Notes: generated by a model not told the origin, from the letters alone. DNA of 64,000 bases from Varanus komodoensis (GCF_004798865.1 NW_025335641.1:13371015-13435014); one strand, 5' to 3'. Counted from the stretch's first letter, positions 11,936 to 23,910 are shown. Translations and numbers: made by a program.

Positions 11936-13398
11936 CTGAAGAGAGATGAAGAAACACTTTAGAGAAATGAATCCATGATAAAGCTTCTTAGGCTGCTAAT
12001 GTCTGCAAGAAGAAGATTACTTAAGAACAAAGTGAAAATGTGATCAGTAAAACAGAAGGAAGGTAATACTCCAACATACAGATCTAGGGAAATTCATCTT
12101 GAACTTGACATCCAACTGAAAGCTTCATAATTTGTAATGGGTTCGTGGACAGCCCGATTTCATAATCACCGGAAAACTTATCCGAACTCATAATAGCATG
12201 GTTTCTTACATTTACAACTTCTATTAATTTCAGAATTTGTCTTCTGCTCTGCTAATCCAAAATTGACATGTTAAGTAAATGTCTGGAATTCGGTTAATGT
12301 TAATATTCACATGTGAGTTGTGAAAATTCTAGGAATGTGGACAATCTCATTTAGGCGACTATCAGTATTCAGTGGAGCATGACTAGGGCCTTAGACATTC
12401 TGCATCTTTTCTTTAGGACTGCCAATACTCACACATGAATGTAAACACTTACCTAATGCAACTGATCCATCAAACCAACTAATCCATAGATTCATAACAG
12501 ACTGTAACAGTTGGGCAGCCTCCAAACTGCTCTTCTGGATCAAATAATTGTCATTTGTCTGTGAAACTGATATGCTGCAGACTCGAAATCAGAGAAACCC
12601 TTTTCACAAGGACATTTGACGGCTACAACTAACCCTGTTCTGTATATGTACACACAGAGAGGGGGAGGGGGAATTGAAGATCTTAATTTGTGGGAAGATA
12701 TACATTAAAAGATTAAGCTAAAAAGAGAGGCATTGTAGACAACTTAATCACTGCTGCTTTTTTGGTGGTTTTGGGGAAATCGCTGCAATGGGAAGTAAAA
12801 GCTTTATGAGTGTTGGTGAAAACATAATCTGCTTTACTCTCACTCTAAATGGACTTAAAGAACTTTCTCTTGGACCTGTCAGCACACTGCAAATTAGCTA
12901 TGTAGTGTTGTGGCCTCATCACATCAGCTAGATGTTCCCTGACAGGATGGATCACTTGGAGTCATTTAGGAGACACAGATAAATGATGGCATCCAGGAGT
13001 TGCATGGAGGATACAAATGCTTAGGTCCTGCTTGTGGTTCTGACCACTGTGGAAACAGAATAGTGATCTAGATAGGACTTTGGTCCAGAAAGACTCTCCT
13101 TATGCTTGAAAAATGGTGAGGCACACTTTAGAAATGTGTAATTCTTTACAATTGGGGGAAAAATCCGGTTGATGTTTAGGAAGCTAAGGAAACATGTGCC
13201 TAATAATGGATCGTAGTGTTGTTGGCATGGATCACTGCCTTGTCATGGTGAAGGGGCTTGTGTAGCTCAATGAAGCTATGAGCTATGCCATGCAGGGCCA
13301 CCCAAGACGGACAGGTCATAGCAGAGAGCTCTGACATAACGTGATCCACTGGAGAAGGAAATGGCAACCCACTCCAGTATCTTTGCCATGAAAACCCC

Positions 13399-14337
13399 AT
13401 GGACAGTACCAAAAGGCAAAAAGATATGACGCCGGAAGATGAGCCCCTCAGGTTGGAAGGTGTCCAATATACTACTGGGGAAGAGCAGAGGGCTAGTACC
13501 AGTAGCGCCAGAAAGAATGAAGCGACTGGGTCAAAGCCGAAAGGACACTCAGTTGCCGATGTATCTGGTGGTGAAAGGAGAGCCCAATGCTGCAAAGATC
13601 TATACTCCATAGGAACCTGGAACGTAAGATCCATGAATCAAGGCAAGCTGGATGTGGTCAAACAAGAGGTGACAAGACTGAACATCGACATCTTAGGAAT
13701 CAGTGAACTAAAATGGACAGGAATGGGTGAATTTAATTCAGATGACCATCAGGTATACTACTGCGGGCAAGAATCCCTCAGAAGAAATGAAGTAGCCTTC
13801 ATAGTCAATAAAAGAGTAGGAAAAGCAGTACTGGGATACAATCTCCAAAATGACAGAATGATCTCAGTCGGAATCCAAGGCAAACCATTCAACATCACAG
13901 GAGTCCAAGTCTATGTCCCAACCACTGGTGTTGAAGGGGCTGAAACTGACCAGTTCTATGAAGGCCTACAACACCTTCTAGAATTAACACCCAAAAAATG
14001 ATGTCCTTATCATCATGGGGGATTGGAATGCTAAAGTAGGAAGCCAAAAGATAACCGGAATAACAGGCAAGTATGGCCTTGGAGTATAAAATGAAGCAGG
14101 GCACAGGCTGGTAGAATTTCGTCAAGAGAATACGATGGTCATAGCAAACAGTCTTCTCCAACAACCCAAGGGACGACTCTATACATGGACATCACCAGAT
14201 GGTCAACACAGAAATCAGATTGACTATGTGCTCTGCAGCCAAAGATGGAGAAGCTCAATACCGTCCGTAAAAACTAGACCAGAAGCTGACTGTGGCTCAG
14301 ATCATGAGCTTCTCGTTGCAAAATTTAAGCTTAAATG
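13399..14337 (+). pseudogene. BovB endonuclease domain remnant
   Basis: Frame 13399-14001 gives about 200 residues with IGTWNVRSMNQG and ISELKW; the protein continues in another frame from about 14001 (DVLIIMGDWNAKVG) to 14337 (DCGSDHELLVAKFKLK), with one in-frame stop near 14088. The catalytic-type motifs GDWN and SDHELL remain readable. Residues before IGTWNV (PEDEPLRLEG...) are the usual Ser/Lys-rich BovB leader. Confidence 0.9.
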
Positions 14338-14339
14338 AA

Positions 14340-15870
14340 GAAAGTATGGAAAAGCACTAGGTCACTCAGGTATGACCTAAATCATATCCTGTAGAGGTGA
14401 CAAATAGATTTAAGGAATTAGATCTGATAGACAGAGTGCCTGAAGAACTATGGACGGAGGTTCACAACATTATACAAGAGGTAGCAACTAAAACCATCCC
14501 AAAGAAAAAGAAATGCAAAAGAGCAAAATGGCAGTCTGAGGAAGCTTTACAAATAGCTGAGGAAAGAAGGGAAGTGAAAGCAAGGGAGAAAGAGAAAGAT
14601 ACACCCAATTGAATGCAGAATTCCAGAGAATAGCTAGAAGAGATAAGAATGCCTTCTTCAATGAACAGTGCAAAGAAATAGAAGAAAACAATAGAATAGG
14701 GAGGACCAGAGATCCCTTCAAGAAAATTGGAGATATGAAGGGAACATTTCATGCAAAGATGGGCATGATAAAGGACCAAAATGGCAGGGACCTAACAGAA
14801 GCAGAAGAGATTAAGAAGAGGTGGCAAGACTACACAGAAGAACTATGCAAGAAAGAGCTTAACGTCCCTGATAAGCACGATGGGGTGGTCACTGACCTTG
14901 AGCCAGACATCCTGGAATATGAAGTCAAATGGGCCTTAGGAAGTCTGAGCAACAACAAGCTAGTGGAGGGGATAGTATTCCAGCTGAGCTATTCAAAATC
15001 TTAAAAGACAATGGAGTAAAAGTGCTACACTCAATATGCCAGCAAATTTGGAAAACTCAACAGTGGCCACAGGATTGGAAAAGGTCAGTTTACATTCCGA
15101 TCCCAAAGAAGGGCAATGCCAAAGAATGTTCAAACTACCACACCATTGCACTCATTTCACATGCTAGCAAAGTGGTGCTCAAAGTCCTACAAGCTAGGCT
15201 CCAGCAGTATGTGGACCGCGAACTACCAGAAGTACAGGCAGGATTTCAGAGAGGAACTAGAGATCAAATTGTCAACATATGCTGGATCATGGCATCCGGT
15301 CCTCTCACTTCGTGTTAAATAGATGGGGAAGAAATGGAGGTAGTGACAGATTTTATTTTCCTGGGCTCCAAGATCACTGCAGACAGAGACTGATGCCAAG
15401 AAATTAAGACGCTTGCTCCTGGGGAGGAAAGCTATGACAAATCTAGACAGCATTCTAAAAAGCAGAGACATCACCCTGCCAATAAAAGTGCGTATAGTCA
15501 AGGCTATGGTTTTCCCAGTTGCAATGTATGGCTGGGAAAGTTGGACCATAAGGAAGGCTGAGTACCGAAGAATTGATGCCTTTGAACTGTGGTGCTGGAG
15601 GAGACTCCTGCAAGTCCCTTGGATCGCAAGGTGATCAAACCAGTCAGTCCTAGAGGAGATCAACCCTGACTGCTCTTTAGAAGGCCAGATACTGAAGATG
15701 AAACTCAAATACTTTGGCCACCTAATGAGAAGGAAGGACTCCCTGGAGAAGAGTCTAATGCTGGGAACAATAGATGGCAAAAGAAGAAGGGGACGGCAGA
15801 GAATGAGGTGGCTGGATGCAGTCACTGAAGCAGTCGGTGTCGGGGGATGGTGGAGGACAGGAAGGCCTGG
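14340..15870 (+). pseudogene. BovB reverse transcriptase remnant lacking the palm core
   Basis: Three frames carry the pieces: 14397-14612 and 14609-15004 (linker, rich in Lys/Glu), 14929-15318 (SIPAELFKILKDNG, then GFQRGTRDQIVNICWI), and 15413-15870 (C-terminal domain, FELWCWRRLLQVPWI, RRGRQRMRWLDAVTE). The junction at about 15290 removes the segment that holds the catalytic aspartates, by family length several hundred bases. Non-functional. Confidence 0.9.
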
Positions 15871-16989
15871 AGGAATGTTGTCCATGGGGTCGCGATGGGT
15901 CGGACATGACTTTGCAACTAACAACAACAACGAGTGTTGATGGAAGATTTTGTGCATCTGGCAATGTATATAAAAGAGGGAGAAGAAGAAGAGTCATTGA
16001 AAAATAAGCTATTTTGCTTGATATATAAACTAGAAAGCATTCTGTGCTCCAAGCGCGGCACTGCAGCGTGCATTCAGGAGCTACGGAAATGTCCCAGGTA
16101 AAGGCACTTGAGAGATTTCCCATGGGACACTTCCATGCTGGCCAAAGAAAATCCTCCAAGGCTGCGACATTGATGTGAGACGAACAGGAACCGAGTGCCT
16201 GTTCATGCACTCAGCATATACACAGTCTGATTGCAGAAGCTAAGAGTGCTTAGAGGTACAGCTCCTTGCCAATGTGAGGGCCCTGTCAGGATGTGTTCTA
16301 ATGCAGAGAGAAGTGAGAGGAAACTGATCTATCCAAAAAGCCAAGGTAATTTTAACAAGAGAGCTGCAGAGCTCAGGGCTGGCTGACTAGTGTCACTGCT
16401 AACCTTTTTCTGAGGGCCATTTGTAATTATCACAAGACAGAATGTAACTTTTGGATATCAAATATTCTCCCATATGGAGATCTATGCATGCTAATAAAAA
16501 AGCCCCCTCAGGAGACTAGAGACACCAGGCCTTGAAATTAAAATGAGTGAATACATGAATTAATGTGGGTCGGAATGACTCAAGTAAGTGTATGCCTAGA
16601 AAGGGCTCTAGCTTCCAAATTTCCCACCTTTACTGTGAGTCAAGTAACAACGGGAAAAAATAAAACACGCAGTGTTTCTTTTTAGGTTCTCGCGAATGGG
16701 AAGGTCACTTCCTGAACAAATTCATATTAAAAAAAACCCTCACTGAAATGCAGTCATGAGTTATTTGCAAAAAAGAAGAAAACCTAATGAAGATAAACAA
16801 GTGACCAATTATCAAACCAGATGAAGCAATATATTTTGGATGATGAAAAGTTTCTCCCCAACCTCATATTGTCCTCACATTTTTCACCTGCTGTAATAGT
16901 TACAAAATGCATTTTGTGCCCATACATTCTTCTGCAAGCATGCTCATATTGGGAAACTTTGCATAGCAGCTAGAGCTCTGTTCTAGATG

Positions 16990-17772
16990 CTAGGTGGCTA
17001 TTGAAGCGGGGTGTTTTGCCTCCTTCCCCTGATCTCTCATGATGTGCAACCAGGCAAAATATGTGATTTCACCATCTTCCATATTTTCACTGCCACCTTT
17101 CCAGTGAACTGTCTGCCTTTCTTGGCCAGTTCTGTGGCCTGGATGCAGAAGGGGAAGACATGGATGTGGCCAGGGATGATAGAAGCACCATGGAGGATCC
17201 ATGAGGGCATCTTGGGGGGCCCTAAATCTAGAACTGGTTCCAAGAGGAGGAGGAGAAAACATGAGGAAGGCCATGTTATGACTGTAAGTAAAGATGCAAA
17301 ATGTGTGGCCACAAGCCACAGACAGTTCCCCAAGCTCTGCCTGGCATCCATCCAGAATAAGGGGAAAGGGGGAAAACATTCCTAGTGCATACCTGGAAGA
17401 CTTAGGAAGAAGCACTTGAAGAATCCTGTTGTGTTTCCAAGAACACTCCAGGAAGGAGACTTCCATGGCAGGAACATTAGAACCTATCACTGGGAAATTT
17501 CTCCCCTCTCTTTTTTTGGAAAATATTCCAGAGTGTGGGATATGTGGACCATTCCACAACAGAGTGAATGAGAATGCAAGGAGCCAGGATGCCTGGAGGG
17601 CTGAGTGGTTTGAGGATGAGGCTTCTGGGGAGAGCACTGGTTGTATCTTATCACAGCAGGAACTAGGTCTTCGAAATGCTATTGCACAGGAGTTGGTTTT
17701 GAGTGAGTGGGGGATGTGCATGTGTGAATTGTATGTTTTATGTGAGTGGTATGTGATTAAATGTGCCTGCAT
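16990..17772 (-). other. Open frame of 260 codons, no recognised domain
   Basis: The longest open frame in the window outside the BovB, inside intron 24. The product is rich in His, Ser, Pro and Cys, has no signal peptide or domain that I know, and lies opposite overlapping frames of 124 and 157 codons on the plus strand. It could be a chance frame or a remnant of an unrecognised repeat. I do not call it a gene. Confidence 0.15.
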
Positions 17773-19420
17773 ATTTATTTATCTGATTCTAGCCCATCCC
17801 ATAAGCCACACAGCTCCCTGTGAGGTACCCCAGCACTTCAGGAGATATCCAATGCTTCTTCTGGGGCTAAAAAGGGTTTGGGAGCCTGCTGGAAAACACT
17901 AAATAGTTAAAACAAGATCAAGAATTCAAACATATTAGAAGTCCAAATTTCTCAATAGCTATTTTGCTCTAGGATGTCATACTAGAAAATATATCTATGC
18001 AAAGAGATTACAGGTGGGAAACCATCTGCTTTTAAATCTTTGTAGCAATCAAAGAACACAGAAAGCAACTGGCAGTTCAAATGTAGAAAAATAGCTATCT
18101 TTCCTGAAAGTGTGAATTCGAAAAGGTGGGACAAAATACATTCTGGAGGCTTGGAGCTTTGACAGCTGAAAGGTACTCTCTGATTATCACAATAGAGCAT
18201 GGGAAACAACTGCTGTATAGTCTATATTCTTTCTAGAATATCATTGTTGTGAACCAAAACTGAATGCATTGTTATTGTTTTTCCTAATAAATGTTCTGAA
18301 TACTGTGTAACAGAGATATTTGAATACTGTGTAAGATATAAAGTATGTTAGGAGAAAGAAAGCAAAAGGAGGCAGGAGAAGAAAGCTAATACATTTTAAA
18401 ACATGCTAGTGACCTGAACAACATTTGAAGTAAAAAAAAAAAAATGATTACAAAAAGAAAGAACAAGAACCAAGAAAAGATGGACATTATCGCTGTGGGG
18501 CAAATGAACTCTATTAGGGAAAGCAGGAAAGTGGAAAGAAACAGTAGATAAAAAAGAAGAAAGGGTGAGAGAAATAATATTATTGTGCTTACAAAATAAC
18601 TAAAATGATATCTGTAGTTCTGTTGCATGATTCAGTGTGAATACAGGTGCTTATGTTATGAATTAATTCTGCGGATGCATGGAAGTGGATCCAAATGAAT
18701 TATGAGCATAAGACTGTCAGACAGACAAAGGTTGCCCCTCTATAATCGCTCTCCTATTCAGTCTGGGAGGAAGAGTGGATCTCTGTGCAAATTCCTCTAT
18801 CCAGGATGGCTGAGCCATCCATAGTGAGAGACTTCTGGAAGCTCACAAGCAAGACCGGAAGCTGAAAGCTATTTCCTTCTTGTCTGTCTCCAGCATCTCA
18901 CATGTGTAGGTATACTCCCCCTGAAGGTTGGTTTTTCCATTAAACTCTCGCAAGGAATAATCTTTCATATTCTGTATCCTGTACAAACTACACAAGGGGT
19001 CTAGGCGACTCCAATGGTGCTGCACAGTTGAGGCTAAGTAAGTAGACCTTAACCTCCTCTAAACCTGGACAGGAGACAATCAACAGATTCAGCTAAGCTG
19101 TTATGAGCTTTCTAAAGGAAATGGGATTGAAGTATAATAAATGAATAATTGCAGTCATTCATGCAAAAAAGAACAAATGTGGTGATGTGTATCTGGATGT
19201 TTGTTTCAAATTCCTCCACTGCAGTCAAAAACTGATGATAACGATGATGATGTGAAATCATCATAGAAACTTAAGATGTTGTCCTAGACCAAGCTACTGT
19301 CATACGTGTAATCCATCTAGCTAGTATTGCTTTCTACACTGAACGACGCTGGTCTTAAGCAGGGGGCCTGTCCAGACCAACCTGGAATGGGTGGAGACTG
19401 GAGAGACATGGAAAGTGTGT

Positions 19421-19462
19421 GCTGTTGCACTTGTTGGACTTGCTGTTGCACTTGTTGGACTT
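19421..19462. repeat. 21-bp direct repeat, two copies
   Basis: gctgttgcacttgttggact plus t occurs twice head to tail (19421-19441, 19442-19462) without a mismatch. It is 170 bp from exon 24 on the intron 24 side. Confidence 0.9.
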
Positions 19463-19631
19463 GAACATTACCCCATACTGAGTACCTAAACATGAGCTGT
19501 GACAACTCGCATGCATATAACTTTCAATGGCTGCTTGAAACTCATTTTTGGAAAGCTTTAAAAATCATATACATCCCCCAAGGAACTTTTTACACAATCC
19601 ATTTGTAACTCAGCAAAGGAATGCTACTTAC

Positions 19632-19676
19632 TTTTTCACCTGGAACTCCAATTGGGCCTTGTGGACCTGGAAGCCC
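19632..19676 (-). CDS. COL11A1: COL11A1 exon 24, major helix
   Basis: 45 bp, five triplets GLPGPQGPIGVPGEK (human GLPGPQGPIGPPGEK). A Pro to Val change at one X position is the only difference. Donor AAA|gtaagt, acceptor aacag. The following intron is the largest complete one and holds the BovB LINE. Confidence 0.97.
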
Positions 19677-20150
19677 CTGTTAAGAAGAAGCCAGGCTATT
19701 TTAAAAAATCAAACACAAAAGATGCATTTCCCTATTTAGATGCTGCATTAAGTTTGTTTCAAAATTGTTTCCCCTTCAGAGAAAAAGAATTAGAGAAAGC
19801 AGGAAGTTTGTGAGAGCTTTTACAGCGGCTACTCCACTGGCAGTGAGTAAGTAATATGATCCAATGCAGAATTCCTCATACAGGTGTGGCTGTTCCTGCT
19901 GGCATGCAGGGAGCTCTGAATGAGTCTTTTTAACCTCCAAAGGAACAGAAAGTGTGTGCAGAGGAAAGGTGCTGAGGGAGTTTCTGTCCTAAAAAAATTG
20001 CACCTAACTTTCAGGATGGTTGATGAAAACCTAGAAGTGAGCATAGGATCACTGAAGGGGAAAAGTTTACCCAGCATCCTTTTCTGCTTGATATCTCATT
20101 TATATTTTCTGTAGTAGAAAGGTCTCCACTGTGAGATGCTGAGTACTCAC
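19677..20150 (-). other. COL11A1: COL11A1 intron 23 (474 bp)
   Basis: Short intron between two helix exons. No repeat, exon or conserved element recognised. Confidence 0.85.
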
Positions 20151-20204
20151 TTGTGGGCCAGGGATTCCTTGTTGTCCAGGAGGTCCCGGTTCCCCTTGAG
20201 GGCC
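20151..20204 (-). CDS. COL11A1: COL11A1 exon 23, major helix
   Basis: 54 bp, six triplets GPQGEPGPPGQQGIPGPQ (human GPQGEPGPPGQQGNPGPQ, one change). The donor CAA|gtgagt is the only +3 G donor in the set. Acceptor aacag. Confidence 0.97.
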
Positions 20205-20590
20205 CTGTTGAGTAAGAAATACACAGAGAGAGCATTTGCTGGGGTAAGCACACTTTTGCGATCACTAACACACAATCAACAACACTTCTAAGAACACCAT
20301 GCATTTTACCCAACTTGCTTTTTCATCCCTCGATGACAACTCAAAACAGCATTTTTCATGGCCCTGTAATTCTATGCCCCCCAGTGCCCTGGACCTATAG
20401 AGGGATAGATCCACCGAAATCTTATAGAGAAGGCACAGTGCAGCTTAAATCATGATGCCTCTAAGAATACATTAAGTTTCAGTAACTCAAGGTAATCATG
20501 TAAGAATAAAGGACTTGTCAATTTATCCATTCCCAAGCCTTTTTTTAAAAGACTCTCTTCTCAAGCATACACAAAAAAAGATCAACTTAC
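20205..20590 (-). other. COL11A1: COL11A1 intron 22 (386 bp)
   Basis: Short intron, nothing else seen in it. Confidence 0.85.
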
Positions 20591-20635
20591 CAAGTTTCCT
20601 TTTGGGCCCTGTGGGCCATCAACACCTGAGATTCC
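20591..20635 (-). CDS. COL11A1: COL11A1 exon 22, major helix
   Basis: 45 bp, five triplets GISGVDGPQGPKGNL (human GMAGVDGPPGPKGNM). It is one of the more diverged helix exons here, with changes only at X and Y positions. Donor TTG|gtaagt, acceptor tgtag. Confidence 0.96.
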
Positions 20636-20732
20636 CTACATTGAAGAACAGAATGAAATTAAAACTGGTTACAGATGTATGTGTGGGAAAATTGGAAATA
20701 CAAGCAGCTGCGTTTCTTTAAGAAATACATAC

Positions 20733-20786
20733 AGGCTGTCCTGGTGGGCCGGGACTTCCTCTTGGGCCCAGTAATCCTCGCTGACC
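20733..20786 (-). CDS. COL11A1: COL11A1 exon 21, major helix
   Basis: 54 bp, six triplets GQRGLLGPRGSPGPPGQP (human GPRGLLGPRGTPGAPGQP). Donor CCT|gtatgt, acceptor gacag. It is 97 bp from exon 22, among the shortest introns here. Confidence 0.97.
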
Positions 20787-21359
20787 CTGTCGAAAGATAC
20801 AGCTGTGATTAGGCTTGGGGTTCACAAAAGACATGAGAAGAGGATGTGACGTTGAGGGCATCAGGGAGTCCAGTAAGAGTGTCGGACATTAAGCAGCTCT
20901 ATGGACTCATCCTGCCAGACTGCATGACAAGTTCAGCCCATTTCCTGCCTGTCTTCTCTCTTGAATGGGAAGGAAACATCCTGATCAATTTCATGGAGAA
21001 TTTAGTCCCCCCCCCTTTGCTTTCCCCCTGACCAGTGAAAGTGCCAATGATACAGGTGCAACAGGATGATGGCAGTCTCCTGCAGGTTGGTTGGTTGCTT
21101 ATCAAAGGCGTTTATCACATTTCTGCCCTTCACCAGGGCATTCAGGAGACATACAACTTAAAACAACCAGACAGCAAGACCACCACCCCTCCATAAACCA
21201 ACCAACCAAAAACAAGGCAATAGAAGCAATATGGATTTATGCAAACCACAAAGCAATATTCAGATACATCAAACACAGGCCTGGCGAAACTGAAGTCTTT
21301 ACTGTCCATCTAAAATTCTGAAAGGACAGACTAATTGGAACTCCCTAAAGAGAAAGGTT

Positions 21360-22060
21360 ACAAGTTGGGATGTTCCTACAGAAAAGGCCCTGTCTGGTCT
21401 ACCCTCTCTTTATGGTAGCACATGCAATGGGACCACTGAAGAGGATTGCAAATTGTGGGCAAGTTTGTAAGAGAAAGAGTAGCAGATATCCCGCTCTCAA
21501 TGTATTTAGGGCTTTATAAATCAATACCATCTAGAATTGACCTCAGGGAGAGAAAGGAAGCCAATGTAGTTTGTGCAAAACCAGAATTATATGGTTTGTA
21601 GAGCAAGTGCCAGATAATTTTCTGGCTGCAAGATGGTGCATGCGATTTCCAAATACATTTCAAGAACAGAGCCATGTACAACCCTTTATGTGCTCCCAAT
21701 GAGAGGTGATTAAGGCATGCATGAGATCACACACCAATCTAAGCTGAGCATAGGCATCTGGCCACAGTCACTCCGGGAGCAATGTTGGATCCAAGGGCAC
21801 CCCAAGCTGTGAACCTGGAGTGCAACTTCATCCAGCACAGGCTGTACATCAGTGCTGAACTAACTGCTCTCTGCTGAGCAACAGAACCTCTGTTTCATCT
21901 GGACTGAGACTCAATTAGTTCACCCTCACCCATTTCCATACCACATCTGAAAACAGTCCTGCACTACCACAGCCTCCATGGCATCAGTTGAAAAGAGCCC
22001 TAGTGACCTGAGGACCCAGAGAGACTCCACTCCAGCAATTTCATGAAACTGCCCTTCCCC
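21360..22060 (-). mobile_element. L2/CR1-type LINE fragment, old
   Basis: Plus-strand wording such as agggctttataaatcaatac, caccccaagctgtgaacctg, catccagcacaggctgtaca and ccaccacagcctccatggca matches the antisense of the reverse transcriptase region of the L2/CR1-like LINE common in squamates, also present at 62020-63230. It is heavily decayed, with no open frame left. Confidence 0.55.
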
Positions 22061-22313
22061 AGCAGAGCATATGGGGAAAGGGCATATGGGATATGGTTCC
22101 CACAGAACCACCTTCTGGGTATGTTCCGTCCGCTAGGATCTTAACATCTCAAAACAGTTCTCGAGAGTTGTGTATCAGCAAAACACCCCGAAAGGATAAC
22201 ATGACCCCACAGAGACACATTCCCTCTGCCTGGTTCCTTGAGTAGATTGACTGAGATGAGCCAAGTTGCTTCTGTCCCAAAAGCATACTTGAACACATAC
22301 GTGGAAAAAAAAA

Positions 22314-22339
22314 TCTAACCCTAATCCTAACCTTAATCC
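22314..22339. repeat. Short degenerate telomere-like run
   Basis: ctaaccctaatcctaacctt followed by aatcc: about four CCCTAA-like units with changes. A similar string occurs at 31530-31568. Probably simple-sequence chance or an old interstitial telomere-type repeat. Confidence 0.5.
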
Positions 22340-23794
22340 AAGAAAGTCTGGAGTTGATCGCCACCACTCATTCAGAGATCTTACTTATAAAAGATTGTAA
22401 ACCAGCCGATAATTATCTAAAGTGATGCACTCCAAAGAGGGTATTATTAAAAAAAGACTTGCATTCACTGCTTTTAGAGGTTATAAAACACATACTTCTT
22501 TTAGAGAACAATTTAGAACTTCCACTAACCAAATATCCAGCCCTTGTCTGGCAGCTCTTATTAGCCAGGGGCATGGAATTAGGAAACCACTGGTTGACCT
22601 CACTTCACCAAGCAACTGGTCCAACTTGTCAGGATGAAAGAAATGAAATTCACCCACCAAGACTGGACAAGTGATTGCCTCCATTATTTCGTTATATTGC
22701 TCTAAGTGTGGAGCCCAAGTCAGAGTGGATATGAACAAAGTGCTTGGTAATTTGTCATAGTGAGTTTCCAAGGACGTCACTTCATTATGCATTAATAGCA
22801 CCTTAGCCAAAACAACTCTGCTAGAGAAAACTGTGCTGCCACAGTGAAGGTGGAGAAGAACAATTTATCTGTTGCCTTCACTGCTACAGAGGAGGTTGCA
22901 AATGGGCTCTAGCCTGACTTTCATCGGATTTGCCCTAAGTCATTCTTTATGATCACCCTAGTCATCTGTGCAAGTACTTCATTAACCTTAGCTGATCAGA
23001 AAAACAAGGAAACCTCACTCTGTGCCAAAGCAAAGCACATTCAGGAGCAGTTGTGTCAGGTCCCCAGGTCATCTCCCCAATCCATAATCAACCAGGACTT
23101 CCTACAACTTCACCAGTTTTGGTGTTATTAATTTGTTCCAAGCTATTAAAGCACAATATGCTAAATGTCCTTTGCAGACTTCATTTACACTTTTCATCTA
23201 CATGCTTGGTTTTAATTTTGTATCATATATTCAGTTATACCAGCTAGACAGTAATTATATCCTACAATAGTACTTAAGGGACCCAGAAATACATTTTCAA
23301 AGACAAAATTGTATATTTCAATACGAAGCTTCCATTGAAAGTTAATGGGGTCAATAGATGCCTGTGTCAAAACATCACAGACGCAATTCTGATGCTACTC
23401 ATTTCTCTGGGTTTGATCCCAACACAACCTTGAGCTTACTAAGAGGTCCTGCTGAGGGCCTTGTTATGATCCCCTTCTCCTAATGGGAAAGTCATATGCA
23501 CTCTAAGTTCTTCCTCCACTTCTCCATGGGGATTCTGTCCATAGCAGAAACAGGGCACTCCACTGGTGCTTGGGAGCAGTCCACCTCCACCACCTCCTTC
23601 CCATTTGGCTAACTTCTCAGCGCTGAGGCCAGGGAAGGCGCAAACTCATGGGATTAAAATGAGCACAGGCCCACAGGTCCTGAACTTGCCACTTATGCAG
23701 CCCATAATCATTCAAGGTTTAGTGAACATCCCCACCTGAAAGCCTGCAGCATTGATGTTCTCACGGACATCATGGAAGTCCCAGAGAATTGACT

Positions 23795-23910
23795 TAAGGC
23801 AACACTCTGAAGATAAGCAGGCCTGAGGCTAATCAGTGCCTGAATACTGGGCTGTCTGGAAATCCTATGCATACTGCCTTGAGTTCCATGGTGGAGAGGC
23901 AGGCTATCAA
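23795..23910 (+). mobile_element. 5S rRNA-like SINE fragment
   Basis: gaagataagcaggcctgagg, then ctaatcagtgcctgaatact and gggctgtctggaaatcc follow the 5S rRNA internal-promoter order (GAAGCTAAGCAGG..GCCTGGTTAGTACTTGGATGGGAGACC..GGGAATAC). It then runs into ctgccttgagttccatggtg, gagaggcaggctat, a typical SINE tail. So it looks like a SINE3-type element with a 5S-derived head, with the front of the 5S part missing. Confidence 0.6.

Larger units (their letters stand above)
13206..15935 (+). mobile_element. BovB (RTE-clade) LINE, internally deleted
   Basis: A non-LTR retrotransposon that encodes an AP-type endonuclease and reverse transcriptase and moves by target-primed reverse transcription. 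Visible in order: 5' leader with ctgccttgtcatggtgaagg; endonuclease motifs IGTWNVRSMNQGKL and ILGISELKWTGMGEFN (13400-14001), then after a frameshift GDWNAKVGSQK and SPDGQHRNQIDYVL..DCGSDHELL (to 14337); RT N-terminal part (ELFKILKDNGVKVLHSICQQ); RT C-terminal and tail part (LLGRKAMTNLDSILKSRDIT, YFGHLMRRKDSLEKSLMLG); 3' end gtcggacatgactttgcaac followed by an aac microsatellite. Near 15300 NICWI is followed at once by MASGPLTSC, so the central RT palm with the FxxDxxxAF and YADD motifs is missing. Stops and frameshifts are present; the copy cannot move by itself. It is antisense to COL11A1. BovB is known for horizontal spread between squamates, ruminants and others. Confidence 0.95.
11936..19631 (-). 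other. COL11A1: COL11A1 intron 24 (7696 bp), with BovB LINE
   Basis: Largest complete intron in the window. A 2.7-kb BovB LINE (13206-15935) sits antisense to the gene. A 260-codon open frame (16990-17772, minus) lies in the remaining sequence but shows no recognisable domain. Also a 21-bp duplication at 19421-19462. The rest is unclassified. Confidence 0.85.

Noticed and set aside
13200-13634. 144-codon minus-strand open frame with hydrophobic stretch
   Set aside because: Antisense to the BovB 5' leader and start of the endonuclease frame.
15223-15957. 244-codon minus-strand open frame
   Set aside because: Exactly antisense to the BovB C-terminal coding part; a shadow of the LINE sequence.
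23795-23910. True 5S rRNA gene
   Set aside because: Only the inner part resembles 5S, with many differences and a SINE-like tail; it is a mobile-element fragment.
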